Positions 1 through 6,054 are shown, numbered from the stretch's first letter. The stretch: 10,000 nt of DNA from Nitrospira sp. (GCA_020216985.1 JAIWOH010000136.1:1-10000); one strand, 5' to 3'. Notes: generated by a model not told the origin, from the letters alone. Numbers and translations: made by a program.

Positions 1-331
1 GCGGCACATCGCCCCCGACGCGGTCATCTTGATTCACATGAAGCAAGGAGCTCATCACCAGACTGCATTGCTCTCGCGCGAGGATTATCGTAAAACGCTG
101 GCTGCGGAGTTCGCCTTTCTCAGTGCGGACGACTTCGCCCGCGTGAACACGAAAGTGTCGTTGGCGCCGGACGAGCGGAGCGCGAAGATCTCTTTCAAGA
201 CCGCGGAAACGCTCCGGCAGGCCGAGCGGGAATTCACGGTCGAGGGCGAGCACACGCTCCTGGTGACCATGCGCGGCGACAAGCCGACGATCGTTTCGCT
301 CGAACGGGATGTTCCCGGCGACTCAACCTGA
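1..331 (+). CDS. 3' end of a small hypothetical protein (5'-truncated)
   Basis: The frame is open from the window start to the TGA at 329-331, so this is probably the last roughly 109 residues of a gene that begins upstream. An internal ATG at 38-40 and a TTG at 29-31 exist, but neither has a convincing ribosome binding site and the frame continues upstream of both. The visible protein is soluble, with no membrane segment or signal peptide. It reads as an amphipathic helix (SREDYRKTLAAEFAFLSADD) followed by alternating hydrophobic strands (KVSLAP, AKISFKT, HTLLVTM, TIVSLE). This helix-then-sheet pattern loosely recalls NTF2/SnoaL-like folds, but I see no diagnostic motif and do not assign a function. 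It lies 127 bases upstream of the response regulator and ends before that gene's own promoter, so it is probably a separate transcription unit. Confidence 0.55.
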   Translation, partial: RHIAPDAVILIHMKQGAHHQTALLSREDYRKTLAAEFAFLSADDFARVNTKVSLAPDERSAKISFKTAETLRQAEREFTVEGEHTLLVTMRGDKPTIVSLERDVPGDST

Positions 332-372
332 CGCGTCTTTCCCCGCGCGCCCGCGAGGCGTCCGATCCGGAA

Positions 373-401
373 CGCGCTCAAGCGCGGGCGGCCCGTCCGC
401 C
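373..401 (+). other. Two adjacent GC-rich hairpins between genes
   Basis: A 6-base inverted repeat CGCGCT/AGCGCG (373-378 with 381-386, 2-base loop) is followed directly by GGCGG/CCGCC (387-391 with 397-401, 5-base loop). They sit after the stop of the upstream gene and before the response regulator promoter, where a terminator might be expected. There is no T-run after either stem, so a standard intrinsic terminator is not supported. In GC-rich DNA short stems like these also arise by chance. Confidence 0.25.
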
Positions 402-427
402 GCAAACAAGATTCGCGCGCGGCGGTT

Positions 428-436
428 TGGTATAAT
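428..436 (+). promoter_or_regulatory. Extended -10 promoter for the two-component operon
   Basis: TGGTATAAT is a perfect extended -10 element: TG, one base, then the consensus TATAAT at 431-436. At the 17-base spacer position (408-413) the sequence is AAGATT, which is not a -35 box, as is typical of extended -10 promoters. Initiation about 7 bases downstream, near 443, would leave a leader of only about 16 bases before the ATG at 459. The AT-rich box stands out in otherwise very GC-rich DNA. Confidence 0.6.
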
Positions 437-458
437 CACGCTCTGCCTCGGGATGTCC

Positions 459-1130
459 ATGCGAGTCCTCGTCATCGAAGATGAAACCAAGGTCGGGTGT
501 TTTATCAAACGGGCGCTCGAAGAAGAAAGTTACGCCGTCGATCTGTGCGAGGACGGAGCCAAGGGACTTGAGATGGCGCTGGCGACCGACTACGACCTGC
601 TGGTCGTGGATTTGATGCTGCCGTCGATATCCGGCATGGACATTCTCAAGACCATTCGACGCCAACGCATCCATACGCCGGTCTTGATTCTCTCGGCCCA
701 ATCCCAGGTCGATCAGCGGGTCAAGGGGCTCGACGCCGGCGCAGACGACTACCTGACCAAGCCCTTCGCCATCGATGAACTGCTGGCGCGAGTTCGCGCG
801 TTGCTCCGCCGCGGGGCGACCGAGAGCCAGGGTATCCTCCAGGTCGATGACTTGGTCTTGAATCCGGCTACCCGCGAGGTCACCCGTGGAGGACAGCGAA
901 TCGAGCTGACATTGAAGGAATACGCGCTGCTCGAATACCTCATGCGCCATGCCGGGCGGGTGTTGACCAGACCCATGATCTCCGAACATGTCTGGAATCA
1001 GGACTTCGATACGTTCACCAACGTCATCGACGTCTACGTGAACTATCTGCGCAACAAGATCGATCGGGGCCGCGCCAAAAAATTGATCCACACCGTCCGG
1101 GGCAGCGGCTATATGCTGAAGGCCGACTGA
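459..1130 (+). CDS. OmpR/PhoB-family response regulator (CusR/CopR-like)
   Basis: This is a DNA-binding response regulator of 223 residues, the usual length for the family. Residues 1-115 are the receiver domain: acidic pocket E7-D8, phospho-acceptor D51 in VVDLMLP, the conserved Ser/Thr position S79, and K101 in the LTKPF motif. Residues about 125-222 are the winged-helix output domain, with TLKEYALLEYLM, the VDVYVNYLRNKID-type recognition helix region and the C-terminal VRGSGYML wing. I chose ATG 459 because GGGA at 450-453 lies 5 bases upstream. ATG 453, in frame and two codons earlier, overlaps that element. The sensor kinase gene follows after 75 bases, so the two are probably co-transcribed and form a cognate pair. 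The family often controls metal or envelope stress genes. The sequence resembles CusR/CopR-type regulators, but the target genes are not evident from the window. Confidence 0.93.
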   Translation: MRVLVIEDETKVGCFIKRALEEESYAVDLCEDGAKGLEMALATDYDLLVVDLMLPSISGMDILKTIRRQRIHTPVLILSAQSQVDQRVKGLDAGADDYLTKPFAIDELLARVRALLRRGATESQGILQVDDLVLNPATREVTRGGQRIELTLKEYALLEYLMRHAGRVLTRPMISEHVWNQDFDTFTNVIDVYVNYLRNKIDRGRAKKLIHTVRGSGYMLKAD

Positions 1131-1205
1131 CGAACATCTCAGTGCGGGAACAATGATGGCGGCCTCTGGAACGATTGCCACACGCCTCCGTTCGGGAGCG
1201 AACTG

Positions 1206-2597
1206 ATGCCGCTGCGGCTGCGCCTCACCCTGTGGTACGGCAGCGCCCTCGCCTTGGTCCTGCTCATCTTCTCCGTCGTGCTGTACGCCGTCATGGCCCG
1301 CAATCTCCGCGACGCCGTCGATCAATCGCTGGAGGAGACGGCGATGGCGGCCGTCCGTTCGCTGGAAGAACGCGGGTTTCTTCCGTTGCTCGACGAGGAA
1401 GAGCTGCTGTCCCAGTTCCCCGAGTTGGCCCGGATCGACAAGTTCTTTCAAATCTTCAGCCCCTCCGGCACGATCACGATTCGTTCTCCCAATATCAAGC
1501 AGCATGATCTGCCGTTGAGCCGCAAGGCGCTCGAGGCCACATTTAACGGCAAAAAATTGTTTGAAACGGCGCGGTATCCCAATGAGCCGCAATTGCGTCT
1601 CATCTCGGTGCCGATCAACTACCGAGGTCGGCTGCTGTACATCGTGCAGGTCGGCACGTCGATGGAATCGATCGAGAACACGCTCGAGCATTTTCTCATC
1701 GTGCTGATAGTGGCCGTGCCGGTCGCCTTGGCCGTGTCGTTGGGAGCCGGCTGGTTCCTGGCCGGCCGGGCTCTGCTCCCGGTGGACGACATCACGCTGG
1801 CCGCGCAGCGGATTGCGGAGGGCGATCTAAGCCAACGCCTGACGATACCGCCCGCCAAGGACGAAATCGGGCGCCTCGCTGAGATCTTCAACGACATGAT
1901 CGGACGACTGGACGCTTCGTTTCGGCAGATCCGTCAGTTCACCAGCGATGCGTCGCACGAGCTGCGCACCCCGCTGACGGTGATGAAGGGCGAAACGGAA
2001 CTGGTGCTGCGGAGGCCCCGTTCCGTCGAGGACTATCGGTTGGTGCTCGAGAGCAACCTCGAAGAGATCGACCGCATGACCGACATCGTGGACGAATTGC
2101 TGTTTCTTTCCCGCGCGGACATGGGCGAAGTCAAAATGGAATGCAAGCCGGTCGCTCTCAAATCACTGGTCGAAGACATCCACCGCCAGGCCACGCTGCT
2201 CGGGCAGGACCGGCAGATCGAAGTCGTGTTGGGAACGGTCATGCCGGCCGTCGTGCAGGGCGATGAATTGCGGTTGCGCGAACTGTTGCTCAATTTGGTC
2301 GAAAACGCCGTGAAATACTCGCATCCGAACGGGAAGGTCGAGATCAGTTTGATGACGGACGGCCGGCACGCGATTCTGTCGGTGTCCGATCAGGGCATCG
2401 GGATTCCCACCGAAGACCTCCCGAAAATCTTCAATCGCTTCTACCGGACCGACAATGCCAGAACCCATACCAAGAAAGGGACGGGCTTGGGACTGGCCAT
2501 CTGTGCCTGGATCGCCGAATCGCACAAGGGGAGGATCGACGTGCAGAGCCATGTGGGGCGAGGTTCCATCTTCACGGTCACGCTCCCGCTGGCCTGA
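1206..2597 (+). CDS. Membrane sensor histidine kinase (CusS-like), partner of the upstream regulator
   Basis: The protein has 463 residues. An N-terminal membrane helix (about 9-31) and a second (about 162-186) enclose a periplasmic sensor region of about 130 residues. A HAMP linker follows (about 187-240), then a HisKA dimerisation domain with the phospho-accepting H251 in SHELRTPL, and a HATPase_c domain with N-box NLVENAVKYS (363-372), G1 box DQGIGI (395-400), F box FNRFYR (409-414) and G2 box GTGLGLAI (425-432). All catalytic boxes are intact. The start at 1206 is supported by GGGAG (1194-1198) 7 bases upstream and by the conserved RLTLWY opening. The sensor region has few His, Met or Cys residues and no His-rich or Met-rich cluster, so direct metal sensing is not obvious despite the CusS-like architecture. 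The gene ends 71 bases from the convergent cas6 stop. Confidence 0.93.
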   Translation: MPLRLRLTLWYGSALALVLLIFSVVLYAVMARNLRDAVDQSLEETAMAAVRSLEERGFLPLLDEEELLSQFPELARIDKFFQIFSPSGTITIRSPNIKQHDLPLSRKALEATFNGKKLFETARYPNEPQLRLISVPINYRGRLLYIVQVGTSMESIENTLEHFLIVLIVAVPVALAVSLGAGWFLAGRALLPVDDITLAAQRIAEGDLSQRLTIPPAKDEIGRLAEIFNDMIGRLDASFRQIRQFTSDASHELRTPLTVMKGETELVLRRPRSVEDYRLVLESNLEEIDRMTDIVDELLFLSRADMGEVKMECKPVALKSLVEDIHRQATLLGQDRQIEVVLGTVMPAVVQGDELRLRELLLNLVENAVKYSHPNGKVEISLMTDGRHAILSVSDQGIGIPTEDLPKIFNRFYRTDNARTHTKKGTGLGLAICAWIAESHKGRIDVQSHVGRGSIFTVTLPLA

Positions 2598-2668
2598 CAT
2601 TCGGCGTGAGGCGCTGTCGGTTAAACGGCTGTCGACTGAGAACACCGGCCGCCCCCTGACAGGTCCCG
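2598..2668. other. Convergent intergenic gap, no clear terminator
   Basis: The histidine kinase (plus) and cas6 (minus) converge here with 71 bases between their stop codons. I looked for a bidirectional stem with flanking A and T runs and found none convincing. Transcripts from both sides may therefore overlap, or termination may be factor-dependent. Confidence 0.4.
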
Positions 2669-3667
2669 TTACATGTCGAGCATTCTGTACCGGCCCAGGC
2701 CAAAACTCGTGCCTTTGCCGGCGTGGGCGACCTCGCCCAGACGGAGCAGCGGCAGAAACGGAGCCAGCGATCCCTCGAAGACGATGGTGCCGGTCACACC
2801 CCCCAATTCCATTTCTGTCCGTTGACGGGAGGAATAACGAGTCCAATCCAACCACCTGAGGGATGAAGAGACCGTCTGGACCTGTTCCGCCAGAGCAATC
2901 CATTCGCGAAACGAGACGATCGACGGATCGCCGTCACAGTGGAAATACGAGAGATGCGCGAGGCGTCGCAGCAGTGATCGGATGAGCACATGAAAATCCA
3001 GCCTGGCGGCGAGGTGCTCTCGGTACCGAATGCGTAGAGGAGAGAGTATGTCGATTGCGACCCGTTGCGAGAGAGCCGTCTCACCGGCCTCAGGAGGAAT
3101 ACCCGGCAAGGCCCATCGCTCGGTGAAGGCCTCGATGCCCCGCAATGTTCGCTCATCGGCGTCATACACGGTGTGCCGATGACCGTCCAGCCGACCGTCC
3201 ACCGCGACGAGCGACGCCGTCGTCCGCCGACCTCCCAGACCGGCTCGTCCCATCCGCTCCAACGCAAAGATGAAGTGGGGGAGCCACGCCACCGTCCTCC
3301 CGAACAGAGTCAGCCCGAGTTCAACAGTCTGCCCGGCCTCGATGGTTCGTCCTCCCTCCGGCGGGATCAGCACGAAGGGGTGAGGCGCCGTCTGATATTT
3401 GCGCATGATTTTCCCGTCCGTAGGAGGCGGCGTCTCAAACACCCACGGATACACGCACCGGTCGCGCAAGGGACAGGGGAGACAGTCGTGAGCGCGCGTG
3501 ACACAGACCGCCCGCATCAGCGCCCAGCCGAATGAGCCGCGGAAGAGGGAGCCGGCATAGGGAGGAAGGGAGAGCGGACCATCAAGTCGAAACGTGGCCG
3601 TAAAACGACCGAATGAAAGAGGCAGTCCTGTTGCATGACCGTGGGCACGGGGAGAGGAATCGATCAT
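2669..3667 (-). CDS. cas6: Cas6-family CRISPR RNA processing endoribonuclease (RAMP)
   Basis: The protein has 332 residues. Cas6 proteins cut the CRISPR precursor transcript within its repeats to release crRNAs. Near the N-terminus FRLDGPLSLPPYAGSLFRGSF (about 26-46) is followed by a cysteine cluster, C55, C62, C65 and C71, in CPLRDRCVYPWVFET, which recurs in the large Cas6 (PF10040-like) family and may bind zinc. The C-terminal part (about 273-328) has WTRYSSRQ, LGGVTGTIVFEGSL and the glycine-rich loop GKGTSFGLGRY (317-327), the RAMP hallmark involved in RNA binding. The ATG overlaps the cas2 stop by 4 bases (ATGA at 3667-3664), which indicates translational coupling. The gene is last in the cas operon. 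Catalytic residues vary among Cas6 proteins and I cannot fix them here; H131, H226, H238 and nearby Tyr/Lys residues are only candidates. Confidence 0.9.
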   Translation of the reverse strand: MIDSSPRAHGHATGLPLSFGRFTATFRLDGPLSLPPYAGSLFRGSFGWALMRAVCVTRAHDCLPCPLRDRCVYPWVFETPPPTDGKIMRKYQTAPHPFVLIPPEGGRTIEAGQTVELGLTLFGRTVAWLPHFIFALERMGRAGLGGRRTTASLVAVDGRLDGHRHTVYDADERTLRGIEAFTERWALPGIPPEAGETALSQRVAIDILSPLRIRYREHLAARLDFHVLIRSLLRRLAHLSYFHCDGDPSIVSFREWIALAEQVQTVSSSLRWLDWTRYSSRQRTEMELGGVTGTIVFEGSLAPFLPLLRLGEVAHAGKGTSFGLGRYRMLDM

Positions 3668-3942
3668 GGCAGCATCACCATGGCACCGTCCGGCGTCCGG
3701 TCGCCTGATCCGAGCGAGGCGATGGGTCGATCGGACGGCAGAGGGTAAATTCTGACGTCGTCGGCTTTGGAGTCGATGAGCTCAGCCAAGCGATCGATCG
3801 CATCCGCTCGCTCGGGCCAGGTCCATGAACAGAGAAAGACCGAATACTGCATCGGCACGCCCACTCCCTTGAGGTAGCGGTGCACGCGGGCCAAGCGGCC
3901 CTCGTCGGCGATGTCATAGCAAACCAGATAGCGCGTTTGCAT
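3664..3942 (-). CDS. cas2: Cas2, CRISPR adaptation protein
   Basis: The protein has 92 residues, the usual Cas2 size. The first strand RYLVCYDIAD carries the conserved Asp (D10) and is followed by the helix DEGRLARVHRYLKGVG, then the second strand MQYSVFLCSW and the later DDVRIYPLP strand: a ferredoxin-like Cas2 fold. Cas2 dimers hold two Cas1 dimers together in the complex that inserts new spacers into arrays. The start at 3942 is fixed by AAGGA (3954-3950) 7 bases upstream and by the family's conserved N-terminus; a longer open frame to 4095 adds 51 unrelated residues. The gene begins 10 bases after the second cas1 stop and its TGA overlaps the cas6 ATG. Confidence 0.93.
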   Translation of the reverse strand: MQTRYLVCYDIADEGRLARVHRYLKGVGVPMQYSVFLCSWTWPERADAIDRLAELIDSKADDVRIYPLPSDRPIASLGSGDRTPDGAMVMLP

Positions 3943-3952
3943 CAGAGAATCC

Positions 3953-4729
3953 TTATGGCTCCTGCAACAGCTCTCCGTACTGATCAAGCAGCCGGCTGAG
4001 CAGTCGAACCAGACGGGATCGGTGCCGCTCGAAACGTTCGGCCACGTCGAGAGACAGCGCGACGCCGGTCCGATCGGCAAGACGCCCCTGCTCAAGCCAA
4101 AGCCGGTCGGCGTCCGCGCGGATCGCCATCGCGCAATCCTTGACGAACCCCAACGACTCCCCGCGATGGATGACGCCGACGTGCGGGTCCCAGCCTGCTT
4201 CGGCGATCCGGTCCAGGATCAAGGTATCGACGGCCGCGTGAAAGAGGCGGCGTTGACGAAGAGCGGCGCCGCGCAGACGGCCGAGACGTTGGACCCACTG
4301 TTCATACTCTAGGGTCTGTACCCCATGTCGTCTCCAGCGAGCGGCGGTCACGGAATCTAGATCGGTCGCCAACGCCAGCCGTCGCCCCCGTTCCCAGGCC
4401 CGTAACCAGCTTGAAATCCGTTCTTGGACGGAGGGGTTCTCAGTCGCTCCGATCTGAAGACCTCGGCGGGCAAAGAGACCGGAGGCGCAACTCACCACCA
4501 TCGCCACGGGCTGCCCATTTCGACCGACCAACGTAACCGGCACTCCCCGCTCGGCGAAGGCCGTCAGGCTCTCGGTGTCGAGCGCGACGTTGCCGGCGAT
4601 GAGCACGCGCCGAATCAACCGCACCGGCACCCGGCGACCGGCCGAGCCCGGCTGTTCGATCCAGAGTGACGGTCCGTCGCGGCGGACAAGCAGCCCGGGC
4701 CGTTCATTGAGAAAGAGAGTCCGATCCAT
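3953..4729 (-). CDS. Divergent second Cas1-like protein, probably catalytically inactive
   Basis: The protein has 258 residues, about 60 fewer than its upstream neighbour. The N-terminal beta domain (about 1-80) is Cas1-like: VPVRLIRRVLIAGNVALDTESLTAFAERGVPVTLVGRNG parallels the region of the first Cas1 that ends in GIAVLFLSGR. The C-terminal helical domain keeps GWDPHVGVIHRGESLGFVKD (179-198), matching the Cas1 block GFDPLIGFLHEIDYGRESLA, including the histidine (H188). The catalytic glutamate of the LEG motif is replaced: LRGAA has R153. The acidic LLEP segment after the histidine reads CAMAIRAD, so only D198 and D206 remain as possible ligands. The start codon lies inside the end of the first cas1 (26-base overlap), so the two are translated together. 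It may form a mixed complex with the first Cas1 and Cas2; that role is inference. A diverged free-standing Cas1 homologue with another nucleic-acid role is the alternative. Confidence 0.8.
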   Translation of the reverse strand: MDRTLFLNERPGLLVRRDGPSLWIEQPGSAGRRVPVRLIRRVLIAGNVALDTESLTAFAERGVPVTLVGRNGQPVAMVVSCASGLFARRGLQIGATENPSVQERISSWLRAWERGRRLALATDLDSVTAARWRRHGVQTLEYEQWVQRLGRLRGAALRQRRLFHAAVDTLILDRIAEAGWDPHVGVIHRGESLGFVKDCAMAIRADADRLWLEQGRLADRTGVALSLDVAERFERHRSRLVRLLSRLLDQYGELLQEP

Positions 4730-5666
4730 CGTTCACCAACCGCCTGGCCAATGCCTCGACCGTCTCCCGCAAGCGAGACCGATGCTGTGCCATCCATTGC
4801 TCATAGATGTGGTAGTAGCGACTTCGCGCCGCTTTCTTGAGCGAACAGCCGGGCCGGTCCTGATCCGAGGCGAAATCTTGCGCGTCGAACTGCCGCTCCC
4901 GGAACAGCGTCCAGACCCAGCGGTCGATCACCGGCCGGAAGGGCTCCAACAGATCACACGCGAGCGACTCGCGGCCATAATCGATCTCGTGGAGGAAGCC
5001 GATCAACGGATCGAACCCGATCAGCTCGCACTCGCGAACCCATTCCCAGTGGGCGAGGGTATAGGTCAATGACAAGAGTGCATTGACCGGATCGCGCGGC
5101 GGCCGCCGTTCTCGCCCTTCGAATCCCAAGCTGGGAGGAAACAGGGACGGCAACGCCGCGAAATACGCCGCCGCCGCACCCCCTTCCAATCCACGGAGCC
5201 GTTCCAGCGTCTCAGCGCCGGTGGCCTTGGCTCCTGTCTCCTTGATGACGGTGGCGGCGTGAAGCAACCCGGCCCGCCGGTCTGGTCGGATGTCCGCAGT
5301 CTCCATAAGGAACGACGCTTGGCCGTCGAGCTTGGCTGTAACCCATTCCCTCGCCAAAGCCAGGGCCATCGGACTCCGATGGGCATGGTATTGGGCAATA
5401 CGCAGCCGGGCGTGGTTGTGCAGTCGGCCGATCACACGGCCGCGGAACGAGTGGCTGCGTCCGGATAAAAACAGCACGGCGATCCCTTGCTCCGCCAGAC
5501 GGTGGAGCAGGGCCGTCTCGACCGTCTGCCGGCCGATCACCACGAGCCGGTCCACCGGCGCGAGCGGCACCATGCCGTCCCGCTCGCCGTTCACATAGAC
5601 CGCCAAGGCTCCGCCGTCCAGCCGAAGTTCCGCGTCCGTTCTGTCCAGATAAACGGTGCCGCCCAT
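4704..5666 (-). CDS. cas1: Cas1, CRISPR spacer-acquisition integrase
   Basis: The protein has 320 residues, the normal Cas1 length. The N-terminal beta domain (about 3-75) contains VYLDRTDAELRLDGGALAVY and VDRLVVIGRQTVETALLHRLAEQGIAVLFLSG. The helical catalytic domain has E161 in LEGGAAAAYF, H226 in GFDPLIGFLHEIDYG, and D238/E241 in DLLEPFRP, the expected metal-binding set for DNA integration. The protein therefore looks fully active. It inserts protospacers into the leader end of a CRISPR array together with Cas2. It is the first gene of the minus-strand operon. The ATG at 5666 follows TGAGG (5681-5677) at a 10-base spacing, rather long but acceptable. The C-terminal tail (about 300-320) overlaps the start of the second cas1. 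Its style is close to Cas1 proteins found with type III or type I-U/G systems, but I cannot assign a subtype. Confidence 0.94.
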   Translation of the reverse strand: MGGTVYLDRTDAELRLDGGALAVYVNGERDGMVPLAPVDRLVVIGRQTVETALLHRLAEQGIAVLFLSGRSHSFRGRVIGRLHNHARLRIAQYHAHRSPMALALAREWVTAKLDGQASFLMETADIRPDRRAGLLHAATVIKETGAKATGAETLERLRGLEGGAAAAYFAALPSLFPPSLGFEGRERRPPRDPVNALLSLTYTLAHWEWVRECELIGFDPLIGFLHEIDYGRESLACDLLEPFRPVIDRWVWTLFRERQFDAQDFASDQDRPGCSLKKAARSRYYHIYEQWMAQHRSRLRETVEALARRLVNDGSDSLSQ

Positions 5667-5721
5667 TGATTGTTCGCCTCAGTATGTCGTTTGGAGCGTT
5701 GGCTCCGGTTTCACAGACTCT

Positions 5722-5750
5722 TGAATACGCCGGATCAGAGACCCTCGCAA
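5722..5750 (-). promoter_or_regulatory. Candidate weak promoter for the cas operon
   Basis: Read on the minus strand, TTGCGA (5750-5745) and TATTCA (5727-5722) are separated by 17 bases, about 56 bases upstream of the cas1 ATG. Matches to consensus are modest (4 of 6 and 3 of 6). It is the best-spaced pair I found on this strand, and chance remains a fair explanation. Confidence 0.3.
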
Positions 5751-5781
5751 GAGCGGAAACGTTGCGGCAGGAAGCCAGCAA

Positions 5782-5795
5782 GATACAGTTGTATC
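5782..5795. promoter_or_regulatory. 14-base palindrome, possible operator
   Basis: GATACA-GT-TGTATC is a palindrome with perfect 6-base arms. It lies about 30 bases upstream of the candidate cas -35 box and about 150 bases upstream of the oxidase promoter. Its size fits a dimeric helix-turn-helix regulator site. No such regulator is encoded in the window, and the link to cas1 rests on position alone. Confidence 0.4.
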
Positions 5796-5903
5796 CTTTT
5801 GGACTCCAAACGACTTGGAAGGCTGAAACAATGCGATAAGCGGCCTGCTTTCTCCCCGCCTATCGATCTCCATCTCATCATTGGCCAAAACAGGCATTCA
5901 TAT

Positions 5904-5944
5904 TGCTCACTCCTGCTCATTGTTACTGTCTGTTGCTCATTGTT
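5904..5944 (+). promoter_or_regulatory. Phased direct repeats (operator-like) at the oxidase promoter
   Basis: TGCTCATTGTT occurs twice, at 5914-5924 and 5934-5944, exactly 20 bases apart, and a partial copy TGCTCA lies at 5904-5909, exactly 10 bases before the first full copy. The last copy runs into the TTGACA -35 box at 5943. Helically phased direct repeats overlapping or abutting a -35 box are the typical arrangement for OmpR/PhoB-type regulators, and the window encodes one such regulator, but any link between them is inference. Repression by another factor is equally possible given the near-consensus promoter. Confidence 0.6.
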
Positions 5945-5971
5945 GACACAGGGAAGCCCTTTGCGTATAAG
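5943..5971 (+). promoter_or_regulatory. Near-consensus sigma70 promoter for the multicopper oxidase
   Basis: A perfect -35 box TTGACA (5943-5948) is followed after the ideal 17-base spacer by TATAAG (5966-5971), 5 of 6 matches to the -10 consensus. Transcription would begin near 5978, giving a leader of about 88 bases before the ATG at 6066. This is the strongest promoter in the window. The overlap with the repeats just upstream suggests that it is regulated. Confidence 0.75.
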
Positions 5972-6054
5972 CGCCAAGGATCTTCTGAAAAGGGGCTCAA
6001 GAAAACATCGTGGATAGTGGCTGTCTAGGAAGATTTCGTGGACGAAAGTGAGAA

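Larger units (their letters stand above)
5686..5814. repeat. 11-base perfect inverted repeat pair spanning 129 bases
   Basis: GTCGTTTGGAG at 5686-5696 recurs as its exact reverse complement CTCCAAACGAC at 5804-5814, with 107 bases between the arms. Matches stop exactly at 11 bases on both sides. The left arm overlaps a small hairpin, GGAGC/GCTCC (5693-5697 with 5702-5706). Possible meanings are a small inverted-repeat element, two binding sites for one regulator flanking the cas promoter, or relics of a CRISPR repeat. I see no target-site duplication. Confidence 0.5.

Noticed and set aside
378..1691. 437-codon minus-strand open frame across the regulator and kinase genes
   Set aside because: It is antisense to two well-supported genes. 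Its composition (rich in Gln, Arg, Asp and His) is typical of the reverse strand of GC-rich coding DNA, and no domain is recognisable.
2598..2668. Bidirectional intrinsic terminator between the kinase and cas6
   Set aside because: No stem of useful length with flanking T or A runs could be found.
3943..4095. N-terminal extension of cas2 by 51 residues
   Set aside because: The added residues do not resemble Cas2 and overlap the end of the second cas1. The ATG at 3942 has a good AAGGA and matches the family's conserved start.
5686..5950. CRISPR array next to the cas operon
   Set aside because: I looked for evenly spaced repeats of 25-40 bases. Only an 11-base inverted pair and an 11-base direct pair 20 bases apart are present, neither with repeat-spacer geometry.
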